64,000 nucleotides of DNA from the NCBI GenBank assembly GCA_965603495.1, contig CBFDDF010000004.1, forward strand, positions 1 to 64,000, in the 5' to 3' direction. The stretch is from Thiomicrorhabdus sp965603495. GTDB lineage: Bacteria > Pseudomonadota > Gammaproteobacteria > Thiomicrospirales > Thiomicrospiraceae. The notes under the pieces were generated by a model. The model ran no database searches. It worked only from the letters and a program-made list of their open reading frames with translations, and had not been told where the DNA came from. The translations under genes and the position numbers were made by a program. This document shows, one piece after another, positions 60,296 through 64,000 of this stretch; position 1 is the stretch's first letter; the number at the start of each line of letters is the position of its first letter.

Positions 60296-61135
60296 TTATA
60301 CAGCTTCTGAATTTAAGACTGAGCGAAAATTCTCTAAACAATGCTCTTCTAACATTAACTCTTCACTGCCATGAGCGAGCATTAAATCGACATCTTCACT
60401 TGAATACTCAGGAAATAAGCCTTGGATTACAATTGCAGATGCAACCTGAACAATGGCAATTAATGAACGCGCTTTACTGTCTCTAATACTACCTAAGTTT
60501 TTTTGGTGATGTAACAGGATGACTTGATTAAAAAGATTGTTCAGATTCCATTTTTTAGCGACGAGTATTCCTGCGATTGTATGAGAGGTTTGATATTGTT
60601 CAGCTTCGAGTAGTGTCGTTTGGAAGGGGCGCCCGAGGCTGTGCAAAAAAACCTCCCTGTAATTAGGAAATCGACTAGCCAGTAACATGGCGCCGGCATT
60701 ATGAAATAAGCCTGCAAGATAAGCTTCGTCTTCGGAGATGTCTGCCGTACAGTTGCTAACTTCTGAAGCAATTTTAGCGACATTGAGACTAAATTCAGAA
60801 ACCTCAACAAAGCCAATGTTTTGGGTCTGAATTTGATAGCCAACACTGATGACTAAATTTTGTAGGCGTTTGAGTCCAATGACATTAAGAGCATCACGGA
60901 TGCTTGAAACCGCTAATATACGAGGCTTTAAAAATTGCGGCTCATTAGAGATTTTAATCACCTCTCCCGCCAGAGTTGCATTTTGGCTGATAATCTCATT
61001 AAGTAAATTCATATCAGGAAATTCATCTTTAGCAAAGAGTTGAGTAAGCTCAATAACTTCTTTCGGCATTGCTGGAATGGGGGTGTTCGCAAAAAGTTGA
61101 TGGGCGTTGATTAGTTGTTTCTTTAATGAATTCAT
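60296..61135 (-). CDS. HDOD domain protein
   Basis: A 279-residue HDOD protein, an HD-fold relative without the full catalytic HD pair. Signatures are PIPAMPKEVIELTQLF, VIKISNEPQFLKPRILAVSSIRDALNVIGLKRLQNLVISVG and AYLAGLFHNAGAMLLASRFP. Such proteins often act as adaptors in cyclic-di-GMP and motility signalling, which would fit the other such genes in the window. It diverges from the RiPP cluster. Confidence 0.92.
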   Translation of the reverse strand: MNSLKKQLINAHQLFANTPIPAMPKEVIELTQLFAKDEFPDMNLLNEIISQNATLAGEVIKISNEPQFLKPRILAVSSIRDALNVIGLKRLQNLVISVGYQIQTQNIGFVEVSEFSLNVAKIASEVSNCTADISEDEAYLAGLFHNAGAMLLASRFPNYREVFLHSLGRPFQTTLLEAEQYQTSHTIAGILVAKKWNLNNLFNQVILLHHQKNLGSIRDSKARSLIAIVQVASAIVIQGLFPEYSSEDVDLMLAHGSEELMLEEHCLENFRSVLNSEAV

Positions 61136-61349
61136 TGGCTTAAGTAGTTCTTTTTGGTCCTTAATGAATGTTCTTAATAAGGATGTAAGGGCGGTTAATT
61201 AAATAATATTGCATATTCTGACACAGCCACTCTGTAATTAGTCATTATTTAGTGAAACAAAAACCAAGCAATTTGGTCTATTATGACGAGAAGGTGATTT
61301 TAAGCCGACAGAATTTAATAGAAAAATGTAGTAATCATTGGAGATGGAC

Positions 61350-61709
61350 ATGAAAACACGTAGAGATTTTTTAAAATTAGCAGGCGCGTCATTGGTTGGT
61401 GTAACAGGTGTTGCTTCGGCAGCAGAAAATCCTTTTGGCTTTGCTAAAATGGAATCAGGATATACTCAAGTTGCCGATAATCATATGGAAGGAAAATGTG
61501 GTGGCATGGCAGCCCCTAAAGCGACGGAAGGTAAGTGTGGCGGCATGAAAGCCCCTAAAGAGACAGAAGGTAAGTGTGGCGGCATGAAAGCCCCTAAAGA
61601 GACAGAAGGTAAGTGTGGTGGCATGAAAGCCCCTAAAGAGACGGAAGGTAAGTGTGGTGGTATGAAAGCTCCTAAAGAAACAGAAGGTAAATGTGGTTCT
61701 AACCGCTAA
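61350..61709 (+). CDS. hvfA: HvfA/bufferin-like RiPP precursor with Tat signal and EGKCG repeats
   Basis: A 119-residue precursor. GGAGA six bases upstream sets ATG 61350. The Tat signal KTRRDFLKLAGASLVGV ends near ASA-AE (residue 24). From 61488 the protein is 13-residue repeats, EGKCGGMAAPKAT once, EGKCGGMKAPKET four times, then EGKCGSNR: six EGKCG motifs in all. EGKCG is the core motif of bufferins and of Haemophilus HvfA, in which a DUF692/MNIO enzyme and a DUF2063 partner turn the cysteine into a modified heterocycle or thioamide that binds copper. The two partner genes follow. A Tat rather than Sec signal would mean the peptide is exported folded or already modified. Confidence 0.88.
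   Translation: MKTRRDFLKLAGASLVGVTGVASAAENPFGFAKMESGYTQVADNHMEGKCGGMAAPKATEGKCGGMKAPKETEGKCGGMKAPKETEGKCGGMKAPKETEGKCGGMKAPKETEGKCGSNR
61488..61706 (+). repeat. 39-bp tandem repeats in the RiPP precursor
   Basis: Five 39-bp units (61488, 61527, 61566, 61605, 61644) and a partial sixth. Units differ at silent positions (GGC/GGT, GAG/GAA, ACA/ACG), so protein sequence is selected. Copy number may vary between strains. Confidence 0.95.
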
Positions 61710-61743
61710 TTCTGTATTAGAGTAGTTTTTACATTTATAACTG

Positions 61744-61771
61744 CCCGCATACTGGCTTGTGTGCGGGTTTT
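61744..61771 (+). terminator. Terminator after the RiPP precursor
   Basis: A 9-bp stem (CCCGCATAC with GTGTGCGGG, one G-U) and a 6-nt loop, followed by TTTT. It would make precursor mRNA exceed that of the enzymes. Confidence 0.8.
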
Positions 61772-61775
61772 CTGG

Positions 61776-61821
61776 AATGTATTTTCAAAGTTACCAGGCC
61801 TGGTAACTTTGAAAATACATT
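61776..61821. repeat. 46-bp perfect palindrome with ACCAGGCCTGGT core
   Basis: Every base from 61776 to 61821 is self-complementary around the core at 61793-61804, with arms 17 bases long on each side. It is the largest member of the family in the window. It lies between the RiPP precursor and its modifying enzyme, right after the terminator. Confidence 0.97.
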
Positions 61822-61853
61822 TAGCCCAGTCAAACAATTGAGGAAGCTATAGC

Positions 61854-62699
61854 GTGTCGATTCAAGGTGATTATCCTGTTGAGGGGGTTGGACTCGGTTT
61901 AAGAAGAGATTTTTTTGATGAGGTTGTAAAGTCGCCAGACCTTAAAATCGATTTTATGGAAATCGCACCTGATAATTGGCTAAATTTTGGTGGTCGTAAA
62001 GGAAGCCAGTTACGCACCCTAACAGAACGCATGCCTTTTGTTTGTCATGGTTTATCGTTAGATCTAGGGGGGATTCACCCCTTAGATGAAACCTATATTC
62101 ATTCTCTCAAAAAATTCTTTAATGAACATGATATTCGCGCTTACACAGAACATCTAAGTTACTGTGGCGATAGCGGTCATCTCTATGATTTGATGCCTAT
62201 TCCTTTTACCGAAGAAGCGGTTTTTTATGTTGCGGATAGAATTCGTCGCGTACAAGATATTTTGGAATGTCGAATAGGCATTGAAAATGTCTCTTTTTAT
62301 GCCATGCCCAGTCAAGAAATGACCGAAAAAGACTTTGTAAATGCAGTCTTGCAAGAAGCCGATTGTGGCTTACTTTTTGATGTAAACAACACTTACGTTA
62401 ATTCAATTAACCATCAATATAATGCCGAAGCCTATATGCAGGCAATGCCAACGGATCGCTTGATGTATTTGCACATGGCAGGGCATTTTGATGAGGCAGA
62501 CGACCTTAAAATTGATACCCATGGTCAACCTGTCAAAGCGCAAGTTTGGTCTTTACTTGAGAAAACCTATCGATACCACGGCTTGGTGCCGACTTTATTG
62601 GAACGTGACTTTAATATTCCACCACTCGCTGAACTCATGTTAGAGGTCGAACAAATTCGGGATTATCAAACCGCCTGGAGACAACAGAATGCCCTCTAA
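61854..62699 (+). CDS. hvfB: DUF692 / MNIO RiPP-modifying enzyme (HvfB/BufB-like)
   Basis: A 281-residue TIM-barrel multinuclear iron oxygenase, as in MbnB. Probable metal and substrate ligands are Glu36, Asn41, His65, His100, Glu144/Asn145 (IENVS), Asp176/Asn178, His207 and His211 (YLHMAGH), Asp221/His223 (DTHG) and Glu250. It should oxidise the cysteines of the precursor to the copper-binding modification. GTG start with GAGGA upstream. It overlaps the next gene by 11 bases. Confidence 0.93.
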   Translation: MSIQGDYPVEGVGLGLRRDFFDEVVKSPDLKIDFMEIAPDNWLNFGGRKGSQLRTLTERMPFVCHGLSLDLGGIHPLDETYIHSLKKFFNEHDIRAYTEHLSYCGDSGHLYDLMPIPFTEEAVFYVADRIRRVQDILECRIGIENVSFYAMPSQEMTEKDFVNAVLQEADCGLLFDVNNTYVNSINHQYNAEAYMQAMPTDRLMYLHMAGHFDEADDLKIDTHGQPVKAQVWSLLEKTYRYHGLVPTLLERDFNIPPLAELMLEVEQIRDYQTAWRQQNAL

Positions 62700-63501
62700 C
62701 TCTGACGAACAACGACCATATTTTCAGCGCTTACAGCTACAGTTTGCGGAGCATATTCGTAACCCAGAGAAGGTTGCCTATGCACCAGACGGTGAAGTCC
62801 CGATTGAGCCTCGCCGTTTAGAGGTTTACGAACAACTGTTTTTTAATAATATTGAAGGCTTTTTCAGCCAGGTTTTTCCAGTATGTGCAGCTATTTTAGG
62901 ATCCGAAAGATGGCATCAAATCATTCGTGAATATATGGTTAAGCATCGTTCTAGAACGCCACTGTTTCATGCGTTGGGGGAAGAGATGATAGCCTTCTTT
63001 GAAACTGAATTTGAAGCGATTGAGTCCGATCCTGACTTCTTGTTAGAGTTAGCGCATTATGAATGGGTCGAGTTAGCTTTGAGCATTTCAACTAATGTAG
63101 GTTTTAATCTGGATATGGATGTCTCGGACAGCACTGATGGGCTTGTCGAGTCGGATTTAGACCTAAGTTACAAATTATCTCCAGTGGCTTGGCCTCTGGC
63201 TTATGAGTGGCCTGTTCATCAATTGTCTAAGGCATTTCAACCAAGTAAGAAGCCGGAACAAGTCACTACTTTGTTGGTTTATCGTTGTGAAAAAAACAAT
63301 GGAGATGAAGTGATTGATTTCATGACACTAACGCCTTTATTGTATCAGTGGCTAATGATTCTTGAGACATCATCCTCAGCTAGAGAGGCTTTCGAAACCG
63401 TTGCCCAGCCATATGATTTTCCACCTGATCAACTTACAGGCTTTGCTTTGCAAACTCTGCAAGATCTAGTCGATTTAAGGGTTCTTAGGGTTGTCACCTA
63501 G
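62689..63501 (+). CDS. hvfC: DUF2063 RiPP partner protein (HvfC/BufC-like)
   Basis: A 270-residue partner of the MNIO enzyme. The N-terminal DUF2063 domain shows RRLEVYEQLFFNNIEGFFSQVFPVCAAILG and the HRSRTPLFHALGEEMIAFF segment. In related systems it binds the leader or repeats of the precursor and presents them to the MNIO subunit. It overlaps hvfB, so the two are coupled. No exporter or copper regulator follows within the window. Confidence 0.9.
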   Translation: MPSNSDEQRPYFQRLQLQFAEHIRNPEKVAYAPDGEVPIEPRRLEVYEQLFFNNIEGFFSQVFPVCAAILGSERWHQIIREYMVKHRSRTPLFHALGEEMIAFFETEFEAIESDPDFLLELAHYEWVELALSISTNVGFNLDMDVSDSTDGLVESDLDLSYKLSPVAWPLAYEWPVHQLSKAFQPSKKPEQVTTLLVYRCEKNNGDEVIDFMTLTPLLYQWLMILETSSSAREAFETVAQPYDFPPDQLTGFALQTLQDLVDLRVLRVVT

Positions 63502-63702
63502 TCTTAAGTCCTTTGTTGGCTAGTATCGTTATTGCATTGCATTGCGCTGTTTGCTGAAGGCTTAGAGTCCTAACGAGTCAGTTTAAGATGCTTCACTCCT
63601 GCCTAAGTCAGAATTTGAATCAGAGTTCATCCCTACTAGATATCACGCCTTACATTTCAGACTTGTCAGTTACTTTTTTGAGCGAAAATTACGCAATGGC
63701 GC

Positions 63703-63708
63703 TATAAT
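63703..63708 (+). promoter_or_regulatory. Candidate -10 box of the last gene
   Basis: TATAAT 60 bp before the last start codon; TTGAGC at 63678-63683 is a weak -35 with a long 19-bp spacer. Confidence 0.4.
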
Positions 63709-63768
63709 TCAGTACCACATTGAATCTTTTGATTTAATGAAATTTGTACTCAAGGATAGAGGATATAT

Positions 63769-64000
63769 ATGCTGGAGAATCACTGGCTCAGGAAGATTGT
63801 ACCCGACCCTGTTACTCAGCTTGACCCGACGGCCTATCAACGCTATTCCATTGTGAGTACTTTGCTGTTTTTGACTTCAACCGCAATGTTGTTTTTCTCT
63901 CTCTATAACATCTTTATCAGCGGCTTATACTTTGAAGCTTGGGCTTCAGGTCTGGGCGCTATAGTAGGCTTCTCTTTCTTATGGTATTTACGTCGTAGTC
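63769..64000 (+). CDS. Membrane protein, truncated by the window edge
   Basis: An open frame from ATG 63769 (GAGG seven bases upstream) runs off the right end. The 77 visible residues have a polar start and two hydrophobic segments (IVSTLLFLTSTAMLFFSLYNIF and EAWASGLGAIVGFSFLWYL) ending in RRS. The short extracytoplasmic loop and terminal RR resemble the membrane sensors of diguanylate cyclases, but too little is present to decide. Confidence 0.7.
   Translation, partial: MLENHWLRKIVPDPVTQLDPTAYQRYSIVSTLLFLTSTAMLFFSLYNIFISGLYFEAWASGLGAIVGFSFLWYLRRS

Noticed and set aside
61488..61706. Possible CRISPR-like array
   Set aside because: The 39-bp units are contiguous, in frame and encode EGKCG peptide repeats; there are no spacers.
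3373..61804. Haemophilus or Neisseria type uptake sequence, REP or MITE element
   Set aside because: The core word does not match known uptake sequences, and the flanks are not conserved between copies as they would be for a REP or transposable element. An uptake role as such is still open.

Overview
The window reads as an ordinary chromosome segment of a gammaproteobacterium of moderate GC. The rpsU-yqeY-dnaG-rpoD block followed by tRNA-Ile2, the metX-metW pair, the lptM-lysA pair and the feoABC operon are all typical of that class. Gene content and codon use remind me of the Thiomicrospira / Hydrogenovibrio / Thiomicrorhabdus sulfur oxidisers; that is an impression, not a proof. I see no transposase, prophage, integron or CRISPR array.

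Layout. 1-3.0 kb: tRNA-Arg(CCG), divergent umuC and an N-terminally extended umuD-like gene, gcvH. 3.0-9.4 kb: rlmI, an unknown gene, lptM-lysA, an esterase, a HugZ-like protein, a PilZ-like protein. 9.4-17.4 kb (minus strand): a second PilZ-like protein, feoABC under a Fur-box-like site, and proC-yggT-metX-metW. 17.5-23.5 kb: a Calx-beta pentahaem lipoprotein, an uncharacterised protein, yggS, ppk2. 23.5-36.3 kb (minus strand): a run of metabolic genes, metK-metF-rsmE-gshA-nnrS-gshB-apbE-yqgE-ruvX-pyrR-pyrB-pyrX, with a SAM-II-like riboswitch in the metK leader. 36.5-41.8 kb: two large cyclic-di-GMP enzymes and a PhnD-like lipoprotein. 41.9-51.2 kb: purE, purK, nnr, a VanZ-like protein, uppP, a MidA-type methyltransferase, two small FliG-like proteins, folB, plsY, tsaD. 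51.3-56.3 kb: the macromolecular-synthesis operon and tRNA-Ile2. 56.3-64 kb: a SprA-related protein, an ArsR regulator, ctpA, a DJ-1 family protein, an HDOD protein, and a RiPP cluster (EGKCG-repeat precursor, DUF692/MNIO enzyme, DUF2063 partner), then a truncated membrane protein.

Two signals stand out. First, the 12-bp palindrome ACCAGGCCTGGT occurs 15 times exactly, plus two 11/12 copies; about 0.004 would be expected by chance. Eight exact copies lie in genes, read only as Gln-Ala-Trp or Pro-Gly-Leu. Seven lie between genes, where most sit at the centre of longer palindromes whose arms differ from locus to locus (up to 46 bp, perfect, at 61776-61821). Second, 61350-63501 is an HvfABC/bufferin-like modified-peptide locus. 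Its precursor has a Tat signal and six EGKCG motifs in 13-residue repeats, and a terminator plus the 46-bp palindrome separate it from its modifying enzymes.

Many start codons were moved downstream of the longest open frame, to where a Shine-Dalgarno sequence or family length points; each such case is noted.
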